Shown here piece by piece: positions 35,227-45,587 of a stretch of DNA of 64,000 nt (the first letter of the stretch is position 1; every line of letters starts with the position of its first letter). The notes under the pieces are model-generated. The model was not told where the DNA came from, searched no databases, and saw only the letters and a program-made list of their open reading frames with translations. The position numbers and the translations under genes are program-made. The DNA is from Bacteroidetes bacterium RIFCSPLOWO2_12_FULL_35_15 (GTDB lineage Bacteria; Bacteroidota; Bacteroidia; 2-12-FULL-35-15), in assembly GCA_001769385.1 (NCBI GenBank), contig MEPB01000019.1, forward strand, positions 248,001 to 312,000, in the 5' to 3' direction.

Positions 35227-36105
35227 ATGTCAGAAAAAAATAGTGCATCTGCTACGGAGCATAAAATGATTCGCAAGCCAGATTGGTTAAGGGTAAAACT
35301 TCCTACCGGAAAAGAATACGCACAAGTTCGTCAAATTGTTGCTTCACATAAATTACATACTATTTGTGAAAGTGGAAACTGTCCAAATATGGGCGAATGC
35401 TGGGGTGCAGGTACTGCAACATTTATGATCTTAGGGAATATCTGTACAAGGTCCTGCGGTTTTTGTAACGTAGCCACAGGTATGCCTAACCCGGTAGATA
35501 TACATGAGCCTGAACGCATCGCGGAATCAGTACGTTTGATGAATTTAAAACATTGCGTGATCACCTCTGTTGATCGTGATGACCTAAAAGATGGTGGTGC
35601 CGGAATTTGGGTGGAAACAATAAATGCAATCCGTAAAGCAAGTCCGCAAACAAAATTTGAAACTCTTATTCCGGATTTTCAGGGAAAATGGGAAAATTTG
35701 CAACAAATCATTGATGTGAAACCGGATATCGTTTCTCATAATTTAGAAACGGTTCGAAGGCTTACTAAACAAGTTCGTATCCAGGCAAAATACGACAGAA
35801 GTTTAGAAGTATTAAAAAGACTTAAAGCTGCCGGTGTAAAAACAAAATCAGGTATTATGCTTGGCTTAGGTGAAACAGAAAAAGAAATTTATGAAACGAT
35901 GGATGATTTGCGGCTCGTAGAATGTGACGTAATGACTATCGGGCAATATTTACAACCAAGTCCGAAGCATTTGCCTGTAAAAGAATTTATTCATCCTGAA
36001 AAATTTGAGAAACATAAACAAGTGGGTATAGAAAAAGGTTTTCGAATTGTAGAAAGTGGTCCTTTAATTCGTTCATCTTACCACGCAGAAAAACATATTT
36101 ATTAG
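35227..36105 (+). CDS. lipA: Lipoyl synthase
   Basis: 292 residues, full length. It carries both LipA iron-sulfur motifs: [13 protein letters not shown] (auxiliary cluster) and [10 protein letters not shown] (radical-SAM CxxxCxxC). It also has [33 protein letters not shown] and a C-terminal RSSYHAEKH with the Ser ligand. It inserts two sulfur atoms into octanoyl groups on 2-oxoacid dehydrogenases and glycine-cleavage H protein. It is cytoplasmic and follows the barrel gene by 22 bases. Confidence 0.97.
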   Translation: MSEKNSASATEHKMIRKPDWLRVKLPTGKEYAQVRQIVASHKLHTICESGNCPNMGECWGAGTATFMILGNICTRSCGFCNVATGMPNPVDIHEPERIAESVRLMNLKHCVITSVDRDDLKDGGAGIWVETINAIRKASPQTKFETLIPDFQGKWENLQQIIDVKPDIVSHNLETVRRLTKQVRIQAKYDRSLEVLKRLKAAGVKTKSGIMLGLGETEKEIYETMDDLRLVECDVMTIGQYLQPSPKHLPVKEFIHPEKFEKHKQVGIEKGFRIVESGPLIRSSYHAEKHIY

Positions 36106-36175
36106 TAAAAATTTTACAATTAATTATTATTTTCGTATTTTTGAATCGTCCCCTAATAAAACAATATAATAAACT

Positions 36176-39100
36176 ATGAAAAATTACAAATTACTTTTAG
36201 GTTCAGCATTTTTATCTGGAATGTTACTGTTTTCTGCATCTATGTATCTGAAAAACAACATTCAAAATAATTTTAGAACTAATAATGAAACAAAAGATAT
36301 CGAAAAGGAAAAAAGTGCAGTGGGTGCTGCTCGATGGCTTTTTAATATCAAGAAAAATCAATTGACAGGGAAAATTGATGATTTTGATGTGTTAAAGGCA
36401 AGAGAAGAAATAGCACAAATGAGACAAAATAAATCTGTTACAGCAGCTTTAGGTTTGGAGTGGAACGAATTAGGTCCCGACAATGTTGGCGGTCGCACAA
36501 GAGCCATATTAATTGACAAATATAATTCAAATAAAATTTTTGCAGGAAGTGTAAGCGGTGGACTTTGGGTTTCGACAGATGCCGGGGCATCATGGGCAAA
36601 TGTTAATGGCTTCGATCAGCAACCGATTTTATCTGTAACATGCATTACTCAAGCAGCTAATGGTGATATTTATGTAGGAACCTGAGAGGATTTATACTAT
36701 CTGTATGGAACAGGTTCCGCAGGGATTTTAGGTGGAGGGATTTATAAATCATCAGATGGTGGTGCTACATTTGTTTTATTGCCTTCAACAATTCCAGCTA
36801 CTGCTAATTCAACCGGAAATAGCGCGACAAATAAATTTTTAGGTGTGAATAATATAGCTGCAGATCCAACTAACCCAAATAGAATATATGCAGCTACCCG
36901 TTATGGTTTGCAAATGACTGATGATGGTGGTGTTACCTGGGTACATTCAATCCTTTACGTAAATGGTTCTCCTAACATTAGTAGGACTACTGATGTTGAT
37001 GTTGCAAGTGATGGAACTGTAATTACATCTTTAAGCGGAAGAGGATATATTTCAGCAAATGGTAATTCCGGGACATTTACAATAATTCCAACTACAGCTG
37101 GTTTGGCGACTAGTGGGATTGGTAGAACCGAGTTTGCATTTGCTCCATCTGATCCAAACTACATATATGCAGTTATTGGGAATTCTTCTGGTTTGCTAAA
37201 AGGAGTTTATCAATCTATTGATAAAGGTGTAAGCTGGACATTAATTGGTAATGGAGGTACTACACAGTTTGAACCTTTTGGCTCAGCAAGTCAAGCCGGA
37301 CAAGCTGATTACGATATGGCACTTGCAGTTGCTCCAAGTAATAAAACATCAATAATTATTGGCGGAGTATCTTTATGGGGATGGTGTGCAACTAATCAAA
37401 GTTCACCATCTATTGGACAATGGAAAGAAGCAGCTACACTAAGTGAATTTTATTATGCAACTACTATTCCAAGACCGGATTATGTGCATGCCGATGTACA
37501 TACCATAAAATTTAGCACAACTAATCCAAATACCATGTATATTGGATGTGACGGAGGTGTTTTCCGATCAACAAATGTTAACCCGACATTTATTCCTACC
37601 CCAAATTATATTCGGTCGAATCATAATTATAATGTAAGTCAATTATATTCGATAGCATATGAATCGGATAATATTTACGGAACAGGAGTAATAGGTGGTT
37701 TACAGGATAATGGAACACAATACATAAGCGGTACCGGAAATACTGCAAAAACAGCTAAACATATTGATGGTGGTGATGGTGCAGAATGTGAAATTTCATT
37801 TTTAAATCCGGGTGTATCATTTTCTACTGTGTATTATGGAGCCCTTGCGCGTCATGCTACTAAAGGAAGTGAGGGATCAGATTTTTATTCCTATAATATT
37901 TCAAGCCAGTTAAATGCAAACACATTAAGTGCATCATTTGTAACTCCAATAGCTTTATATGAAACAAAAACAGCAACAAATAGTCCTGACTCTGTCATGT
38001 TTATTAATGGAGTAGTTTCACAAATTTTAGGTTCCGGAAACGGGGCCAATAAACATTTCACAGGGTATTTGATTTTACCACAACAATCTGCTTCTTTTGT
38101 TCCCGACTCAATAGAGATCACTTCCGGATTGAAAAAAGTGAATGATAATGGTTTAGGAACACTTACAGGTGATGTTGATTTGACACAAACAAACACGTTC
38201 GATTATGCAACCGGGTATTATGATTTTTATTTTAATGCGGCTCCCGCTTTGGGTGCACCTGTTAATGCAAGTTTTTATGTGAAGTATGCTTCCGGTTCAA
38301 ATATTAGTATTACAAGATCCGATTATGTTTCTCCATTAAATTTTACAACAACTCTAGCCATTGATCCTAACGACACTGTTATGGTGTATGATCCTTTTCA
38401 GGCAAAACTGGCTGTTGGTTTTACAGGCCATGTTTACATGACAAAAGGATGTTTAGATTTTTCAGGTATTCCTGCATGGCTTCATATAGGAACAATTGTT
38501 GGGACTTCTGAAGAATTAGCTTGGTCGGCTGATGGTGATATTCTTTATGTTGGAACAGATGCAGGTAATTTATACCGCTTTAGTAATTTGGCAGCTGTTA
38601 AAGATTCGGTAACAGGTGATATTGCCAGTCCTGGCTGTGTGGTAGTAAAAACCCAGATTGCAGGTTTTGGTAGATTTATTACCGGTCTTTCCGTTGATCC
38701 GTCAGATGCAGATAAATTAGCGGTTTCACTTGGATCGTATGGTAATACAACTTATGTTCATTATTCATCCACAGCTGCAACTTGTGCTACTTCTACATCA
38801 ACTTCAAACTTTACTCTAAAACAAGGTACAGGTACTACAAAATTACCGGCAATGCCTGTATATTCTATATTGATTGAGAAAAATGATCCTAAACGGGTTA
38901 TTGTAGGAACGGAATATGGAATTTATTCAACGTCCGATATTACTGCTGCAAATCCCGTTTGGAGCACTGATAATGGAATCAATCAAAAGTTCCCGAATAC
39001 TCCTGTTTTCAAAATCCGTCAGCAAAGGCGCGATGGTTCTGAAGTGACTAATCCTTACGTGATCTATGCCGGAACTCATGGCCGTGGAGCTTGGAAAAGC

Positions 39101-39424
39101 GAAACATTTATTGGACCACTTACTATTGGAATAAACGAACCTAACTCATCAGTTTTTAATTCATTGGAATCAGGAATAAAAATTTATCCAAATCCGATGA
39201 CAGAAAAGGGAACTGTTGCATTTAATCTGGCTTCTACTTCCAGTGTAATTGTTTCAATATATAATTTACAAGGTAAATTGGTAAAATCAATAAAATCTGG
39301 TTTGTTAATTGCCGGTGATCAAAAAATAGAAATCAATACGGCAGAATTTTCTAAAGGTACTTATCTTTTAAGTATTGATGGAAGTGCTGTTCATGCAACA
39401 TCAAAATTTGTTGTTGTAAAATAA
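36176..39424 (+). pseudogene. BNR/sortilin-like repeat T9SS protein broken by an in-frame TGA
   Basis: The frame runs 1082 codons from the ATG at 36176 to the TAA at 39422-39424, interrupted only by TGA at 36683-36685. Before it: a signal-like helix (LLGSAFLSGMLLFSASMYL), then LGPDNVGGRTRAILIDKY and GLWVSTDAGASWANV. After it the same frame continues EDLYYLYGTG, IYKSSDGGATFV and TDDGGVTWVHS. These S-x-D-x-G-x-T/S-W boxes are BNR repeats as in sialidase or sortilin-like propellers. The end is a T9SS type A domain (GIKIYPNPMTEKGTVAF, KGTYLLSIDG). Comparable proteins read VGTGE where this reads VGT-stop-E, so one GGA-to-TGA change suffices. It is a real nonsense mutation or a sequencing error. 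TATTTTTG at 36136-36143 fits the -7 box. Confidence 0.85.
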
Positions 39425-39440
39425 TTAATTGAATATTCAA

Positions 39441-39486
39441 AAAAATGTCCCTTTCCATTTTTTATGGAAAGGGACATTTTTATTTT
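39441..39486 (+). terminator. Very strong Rho-independent terminator
   Basis: An 18-bp perfect stem (39441-39458 with 39464-39481, arm AAAAATGTCCCTTTCCAT), a 5-base loop and a T-rich end. It ends the BNR gene transcript and insulates gap. Confidence 0.92.
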
Positions 39487-39499
39487 AGCTTTATTGTAA

Positions 39500-40566
<1,067 letters not shown>

Positions 40567-40588
40567 ATCTTTCCGTATTCTTAGGAGG

Positions 40589-40644
40589 TCATTCTGAATT
40601 TGATCCTGCATCCGAGAGAAAATTCTGAAATAAATTAAGAATGA
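40589..40644. repeat. Imperfect inverted repeat with TCATTCT ends
   Basis: TCATTCTGAATTT at the left end faces AAATTAAGAATGA at the right end. It resembles other palindromic intergenic repeats of this window but has a different core. The remaining DNA to 40796 shows no gene. Confidence 0.4.
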
Positions 40645-40796
40645 TTTTTTGCCATACACTTCAAAAGTATTGCCATTTAATTTCTAGTAGAGTAGAGAAA
40701 GTTTGCTGTAAAGAATAAGCTAAAAATTTCATAAATAATATTATACCATTTAACATAACAAACTAGTCCAATTTTAATTGCCTACTTCGTTTGTCA

Positions 40797-40839
40797 ACTC
40801 CGCTTGAAATGACAGCGCTGGTGTCATTTCGAGCGGAGT
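40797..40839. repeat. Palindromic repeat, TCATTTCGA family, copy C
   Basis: Arms ACTCCGCTTGAAATGACA and TGTCATTTCGAGCGGAGT match over 18 bases with one mismatch and a 7-base spacer. It lies about 50 bases beyond the stop of the DUF4412 gene (minus strand). Its core is shared with the copy at 49788. Confidence 0.8.
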
Positions 40840-40889
40840 CGAGAAAGTGTGTTGGGCTAAATTTAGGACTAATTTATTTAGAATTGGTA

Positions 40890-41648
40890 TTATTTATCTG
40901 TAGGAGTTTGGTATTGTTTTTTCAAATCTTCAATATATTTTGCTCTTTCTTCAGGTGTCATATTTTGAAGTTGACTTGCATCAGTTTTTGGAACACCTGA
41001 TGCGGAAGAGGATGCTTTATAATCAGCAGGTATTTCAAATAATTTGGGACTCAGTTCTTTTTTCTCCAATTTTACTAATTCCATGGTGAAATCACCACCG
41101 CGTCCTTCCCGTGTAATTATTTTCACAAGAAAGCCGGCTGCTCCATTTTTTGCCAATGCCTCATAATCATCACTGGATCCCATATATTTATTTCCAACAT
41201 TGGATTTGTTGTATTTTTCAAAATCACCTATTTCAGTAGTGGTCCAAAAATCTGTGGATTCATTGCCTTTTGTAACAACAGCATGAATGCAGTTGTAATT
41301 TCCAATTTTTTCTTTTCCAATAATTTTTACCGTGCGGTTATCACTATTCGAAGTTTTTGTTGCTTGCGTTTCTGTTGCAGTATATGTTTTGTTTTTTTCA
41401 TCCAGCATATAAACGGTTGTTGGTTTACTGCTTTTTACCAGGTTTACATGAGTTATTCCTCCCGAGGGCATTTGGGGGACCTTTATTTGTACCTCGACAC
41501 GAGAGCCTAATGAGGAGACATTTGCAATCACATTTCCGGTGACACCTTTAGTGGAGGTGACCTTGTATTCGAATTGCACTCCGCTCTGAGCAAATACATT
41601 TGAAAGGAGCGCTGTGAATGACACGATTAAAAAAAATATTTTTTTCAT
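40890..41648 (-). CDS. DUF4412 domain-containing secreted protein
   Basis: 252 residues. Signal peptide FFLIVSFTALLSNVFAQ, then a beta-rich domain: GVQFEYKVTSTKGVTGNVI, TTVYMLDEKNKTYTA, KIIGKEKIGNYNCIHAVVTK and LEKKELSPKLFEIPADYK. This fits the DUF4412 family, periplasmic proteins of unknown function found in Bacteroidota and others. The tail (QLQNMTPEERAKYIEDLKKQ) is a charged helix. It is followed on the same strand by nothing close. lpxH precedes it by 23 bases, and the two probably share a transcript. Confidence 0.82.
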   Translation of the reverse strand: MKKIFFLIVSFTALLSNVFAQSGVQFEYKVTSTKGVTGNVIANVSSLGSRVEVQIKVPQMPSGGITHVNLVKSSKPTTVYMLDEKNKTYTATETQATKTSNSDNRTVKIIGKEKIGNYNCIHAVVTKGNESTDFWTTTEIGDFEKYNKSNVGNKYMGSSDDYEALAKNGAAGFLVKIITREGRGGDFTMELVKLEKKELSPKLFEIPADYKASSSASGVPKTDASQLQNMTPEERAKYIEDLKKQYQTPTDK

Positions 41649-41671
41649 GATAAATTATTTTGTTGATTATT

Positions 41672-42421
41672 TTATTTGTATTTTTTTAATTCCAGATTAG
41701 TTCCATCAAAAACCGCATAGCTATTGTAATTGATCCATTCACCAAGATTTATATATCTGCTGTTTTCATTTAATTTTATGTCCAATGGAAGATGGCGATG
41801 ACCGAAAATAAAATAATCAAAATGTTCTTTTTTTAGTATTTCTTTTGAATGCATAACTAACCATTCATTTTCTTCACCTAAAAATATTTCATCAACAGGA
41901 GCATTTGATAATCTGCTTTTCCTTGACCAAAAATTTGCCATGTTTATTGCAAAGTTAGGATGCAGGCGGGTAAAGAGCCATTGACAAAAAGGATTGGAAA
42001 AAACTTTTTTAATAAATTTATAACCTTTATCTCCGGGTCCAAGACCATCACCATGTCCAAGCAGGAATTTTTTATCATTGAAAATTCGTATAATAGGTTC
42101 CCGGTAAATCGTAACACCTAATTCTTTTGGTAAATAATCAAACATCCACATGTCGTGATTGCCAGTAAACAAAGTGATCGGGATCCCTGAATCACTTATT
42201 TCTGCTATCTTTCCGAGCAAACGAATAAACCCTTTTGGAACAGTATGTTTGTATTCAAACCAAAAATCAAACAGATCACCCATCAAAAAAATTTCCTGCG
42301 CGTCATCTTTTATTTCATCCAACCATTTAACAATAAGCTTTTCGCGAACAAGACTTTTTTCATGATTGGGAATTCCTAAATGAAAATCGGATGCAAAATA
42401 TATTTTTTTGTTTGTACTCAA
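41672..42421 (-). CDS. lpxH: UDP-2,3-diacylglucosamine diphosphatase (LpxH-type)
   Basis: 249 residues. Metallophosphoesterase motifs in order: SDFHLG, FLMGDLFDFWFE, FTGNHDMW, LGHGDGLGPGDKGYK and FGHRHLPLDI. The spacing and the GDGLGPGD segment match LpxH. It hydrolyses UDP-2,3-diacylglucosamine to lipid X in lipid A synthesis, at the inner side of the cytoplasmic membrane. Upstream on its strand CAAAGATA at 42461-42468 (TATCTTTG) is a -7 candidate. The DUF4412 gene follows 23 bases later. Confidence 0.92.
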   Translation of the reverse strand: MSTNKKIYFASDFHLGIPNHEKSLVREKLIVKWLDEIKDDAQEIFLMGDLFDFWFEYKHTVPKGFIRLLGKIAEISDSGIPITLFTGNHDMWMFDYLPKELGVTIYREPIIRIFNDKKFLLGHGDGLGPGDKGYKFIKKVFSNPFCQWLFTRLHPNFAINMANFWSRKSRLSNAPVDEIFLGEENEWLVMHSKEILKKEHFDYFIFGHRHLPLDIKLNENSRYINLGEWINYNSYAVFDGTNLELKKYK

Positions 42422-42549
42422 AATATGTTTTTAAAATTATTTGATAAGTCAGATTTCCTGCAAAGATACTGATTTGAAGTTTTGAGTTCATAGAAGAAGA
42501 GAAAATTTGTTTAAGGAAATAAACGTATATTAGTTGTAAATTATTTGTC

Positions 42550-44604
42550 TTGCCCCCTATCTTAAACATAATAAAGAGATTTTCGACTTTTGGTAGTTGT
42601 TCGCTTAAACGATTTTTGCTTTTAGCGATACTAGGTTTAATTAATCAGGATTTTTTATCCACTAATTTAGATTCGTTAATTAATTTATTGCCCCAAATAA
42701 AAAACGATTCTGTAAAAATTTCAATGTTAGCAACAGTATCGGAAGAGTGTTCGGAGGTAGATATTTTAAAATATTCGAATCAAAATCTTTTATTAATTGA
42801 AAATGCTTATAACAGAAAATCCATCACATTTGACTACTACGAAACGGAAAAAGCAAGGGCATATAATAATATTGGAGTTTACTATTATTCTGTTTCCGCT
42901 AATTATCTGGAGGCCATTGATTATTTTCTTAAATCAATATCTCTTCTGGAAAAAAAATCAAATTCAAACCAGGACATAGACGAATTACTTTCATCGGCAT
43001 ACAACACGATTGCCACAACGTATTTGAAACTTGATAAATATAAATTAGCTGAAATTTATTTTATTAAAAGTATTTCCTTAGATAAAAAAACGGGGAATAA
43101 ACAATATTTAGCGAATGATTACAATAATTTGGCAGCTTTATATGTTACTATAAATAGCTTTGATAAAGCTTTGCAATATTTTAATTTAAGCCTGGCACTG
43201 GCTTTGGAGGATAACGACTCTCTCGCTATCCGAACAAGGTATTGTAATATAGCAGCACTCTATTTAAGAAAAGGAGCGTATGATCTGGCTGAGGTAAATT
43301 TAGAAAATGGATTCGACTATTTAAAAAACCAAAAAGACAGTTCCTTTTTTTATTTCCCGATGATTACTAAATTCAGCTTATTAACCCAAGTAAAAAATTA
43401 TAAGGAGGCTGAAAAGCTAATACCGTTTTTAGAAAAATTTAAAACCGACAACCTCTCTGATCTTTCAAATTATTATAAATTATTGTATGTTTTTTATGAA
43501 GAAACTGGTAATTATAAATTAGCATTGCAAAACTATAAACAGTATAAAACACTGTCTGATAGTGTGGTTAGTGAAGCCATTAAAAATAAATCTGAAATAA
43601 AACAAATGAGTTTTAATTTTGAGAAAAAACAGCTTGCTGAAAAAAATAAAAACGAAACATTATTTATACAAGAAACGGAAAAAAGGCACAAACAAACCTA
43701 TATAACAATATTTACATTGCTTATTAGTATTGTAGTTGGAGCCTTTTCTATTGTTTTTTATAAAAAATTAAAACTAACACAAAAACAAAATAAAATTATT
43801 GAAGACCAAAAATCAGAAATTACAAACCAGCACCAATTACTTGAAGTTAAAAGCAAAGCCATTACGGATAGTATTAATTATTCCAAAAGTATTCAAACAA
43901 CTTTATTAGCAAACAATAATAAATTTAATTCCTATTTTGATGAAACCTTTCTCATCTATAACCCGAAAGATATTATTGGAGGAGATTTTTATTGGGCACA
44001 CGAAATAGGCAATAATTTATTAATTGTTGTTGGTGATTGTACCGGGCATGGAGTTCCCGGAGCTTTAATTAGTGTGTTGGCAATAGAAGCTTTAAATAAA
44101 ATAGTTGCAACCAATCCCGGTTTAGAAGAGTTAGATGAATTAATAAAAAAATTGCGGGATAACTTCAACCAATATTACGAATCAAGTTCTCTGGTTAGTA
44201 TTGGAGTTGATCTAGGTGTTATTTATGTAGATAAAGATAAAAAAGAAATTATTTTAGCCGGTTCCGGAGCTACAATAACTCAGCTTAAAGATAACGCTCT
44301 CTCAAAATTCAAATTCGATTCAATTAATATTGGCGGAAAAATGCCGGTTAGTTATACTTACCAAACTATTAGATTGCCATTAAATAAGAATGATGTATTT
44401 TATTTATATACGGATGGTATTCTTGATATGAAAGGTGGGGAGTTTTCAAAAAAATTCACATCAAAAAAATTGGAAGAGCTACTTCTTAGCATTACTGATT
44501 TGAGTCTTGCAGAACAAAAAGAGTATATAAACCATGTAATACATCATTGGAATTTTAATTCCGAAAGAATTGATGATATCACCATGTTAGCAATAAAAAT
44601 ATAA
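42550..44604 (+). CDS. TPR-containing SpoIIE-type (PP2C) protein phosphatase, SiaA-like role
   Basis: 684 residues. The start is a TTG at 42550; no ATG appears before residue about 59. A signal-like stretch (FLLLAILGLINQDF) is followed by about six TPR units at 95-340 (YNNIGVYYYSVSANYLEAID, AYNTIATTYLKLDKYKLAEI). One membrane helix lies near 385-405 (ITIFTLLISIVVGAFSIVFY), then a coiled coil and the linker AITDSINYSKSIQTTLL. Residues about 455-684 are the phosphatase: IIGGDFYWAHE, VVGDCTGHGVPGALIS, YLYTDGILDM and DDITMLAI, holding the metal-binding Asp residues. The layout is a periplasmic sensor with a cytoplasmic Ser/Thr phosphatase. Its stop overlaps the next start by one base (TAATG). Confidence 0.9.
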   Translation: MPPILNIIKRFSTFGSCSLKRFLLLAILGLINQDFLSTNLDSLINLLPQIKNDSVKISMLATVSEECSEVDILKYSNQNLLLIENAYNRKSITFDYYETEKARAYNNIGVYYYSVSANYLEAIDYFLKSISLLEKKSNSNQDIDELLSSAYNTIATTYLKLDKYKLAEIYFIKSISLDKKTGNKQYLANDYNNLAALYVTINSFDKALQYFNLSLALALEDNDSLAIRTRYCNIAALYLRKGAYDLAEVNLENGFDYLKNQKDSSFFYFPMITKFSLLTQVKNYKEAEKLIPFLEKFKTDNLSDLSNYYKLLYVFYEETGNYKLALQNYKQYKTLSDSVVSEAIKNKSEIKQMSFNFEKKQLAEKNKNETLFIQETEKRHKQTYITIFTLLISIVVGAFSIVFYKKLKLTQKQNKIIEDQKSEITNQHQLLEVKSKAITDSINYSKSIQTTLLANNNKFNSYFDETFLIYNPKDIIGGDFYWAHEIGNNLLIVVGDCTGHGVPGALISVLAIEALNKIVATNPGLEELDELIKKLRDNFNQYYESSSLVSIGVDLGVIYVDKDKKEIILAGSGATITQLKDNALSKFKFDSINIGGKMPVSYTYQTIRLPLNKNDVFYLYTDGILDMKGGEFSKKFTSKKLEELLLSITDLSLAEQKEYINHVIHHWNFNSERIDDITMLAIKI

Positions 44605-45566
44605 TGCAAACTACATTAAAAAAAATATACGATAAACAGTTTGAGGATCAAATAGTATTACTTTCCTATTTAGGCGAAGTAAACCAAAAAAATATTGATG
44701 GTATATTGTTTAACATCAAAGAATTTAAACAACAGCAAAAAATAAAATTAATTACATATCCTTACTTTAAAAAAATTTACTCCATTACAACAGAATTATT
44801 GGAGAATATTAAAAAGCATGCTGTTTCCGGAAATGAAAAAAATAGCACGGAAGGGTTTATTGTTATTTTAATGGAAACCAATTTTATAACTATCACTTCG
44901 GGAAATTATATTTTAAAGAAGGAGTGTAGCAGGTTGGAAAACTGGGAAAATGAATCACGGACTCTTTCCATTGAAAGTATTAAAGAACTGTCACGTAATA
45001 GTGTCAAAAACAATAAGGGGCTTTCTGCTAAAGGGGGGGCTAGTATTGGCTTGTCATTGATTTTGCTATGGACAAATAAAAATTTAGAGATTAACTTATT
45101 CAATGCCGACAGTGATAAAAAAATAGTTATATTTACTTCAAAGCTTTATATTATGGAAAAATTATTTATAGCAGCTTCTACATCTTCACCTGAAATTAAT
45201 TTTGACCCGGTATCGAAAAGTTTAACTATTTCAGGTGAATCGCGTCCGGAAGATATTCAATCATTTTACAAACCCATTTTCGATTGGATTGGACAGCTAA
45301 ATGCTTTAATTCATTACACAACAAGTGTTTCCGATAAACCCGTTACAGCATCCTTAATCTTTAATATGGTTTATTTTAACTCCTCATCGGTAAAAGTTTT
45401 TATTCAGATTATTGAACTTTTTTCAGCTATTGAGAAGCAGAATGATTTATGCAAAACAACAATTGTTTGGAGGTATAACACCGAGGATGAAGATGTTTTT
45501 GAAGCAGGTAAAGAAATTGAAAAGATGTGTGGGGTTAAAATGGAGTTTAGTGAAAATAAATTTTGA
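44604..45566 (+). CDS. SiaB-like kinase domain fused to SiaC-like (DUF1987) phosphoprotein domain
   Basis: 320 residues in one unbroken frame. Residues 1-183 match the SiaB-like (DUF6272) ATP-binding family: YFKKIYSITTELLENIKKHA (Asn/His region), SGNYILKKE, GGASIGLSLILLWT as the nucleotide loop. Residues 184-320 match SiaC/DUF1987: MEKLFIAASTSSPEINFDP, LTISGESRPEDIQSFYKPIF, MVYFNSSSVKVFIQIIELF, TTIVWRYNTEDEDVFEAGKE. In Pseudomonas SiaB phosphorylates SiaC in a Thr/Ser loop; here the loop offers S260-S262. The SiaC part keeps its own initiator Met (184), so the genes appear joined by loss of a stop codon. The phosphatase encoded just upstream would reverse the phosphorylation. Function is inferred from the Sia system. 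Confidence 0.82.
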   Translation: MQTTLKKIYDKQFEDQIVLLSYLGEVNQKNIDGILFNIKEFKQQQKIKLITYPYFKKIYSITTELLENIKKHAVSGNEKNSTEGFIVILMETNFITITSGNYILKKECSRLENWENESRTLSIESIKELSRNSVKNNKGLSAKGGASIGLSLILLWTNKNLEINLFNADSDKKIVIFTSKLYIMEKLFIAASTSSPEINFDPVSKSLTISGESRPEDIQSFYKPIFDWIGQLNALIHYTTSVSDKPVTASLIFNMVYFNSSSVKVFIQIIELFSAIEKQNDLCKTTIVWRYNTEDEDVFEAGKEIEKMCGVKMEFSENKF

Positions 45567-45587
45567 GTTTAAGTTTGGTTTACTATT

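Noticed and set aside
36683-36685. Selenocysteine at the in-frame TGA
   Set aside because: The expected residue in the motif VGT-x-E is Gly, not Cys, and no SECIS-like hairpin or sel genes are seen.
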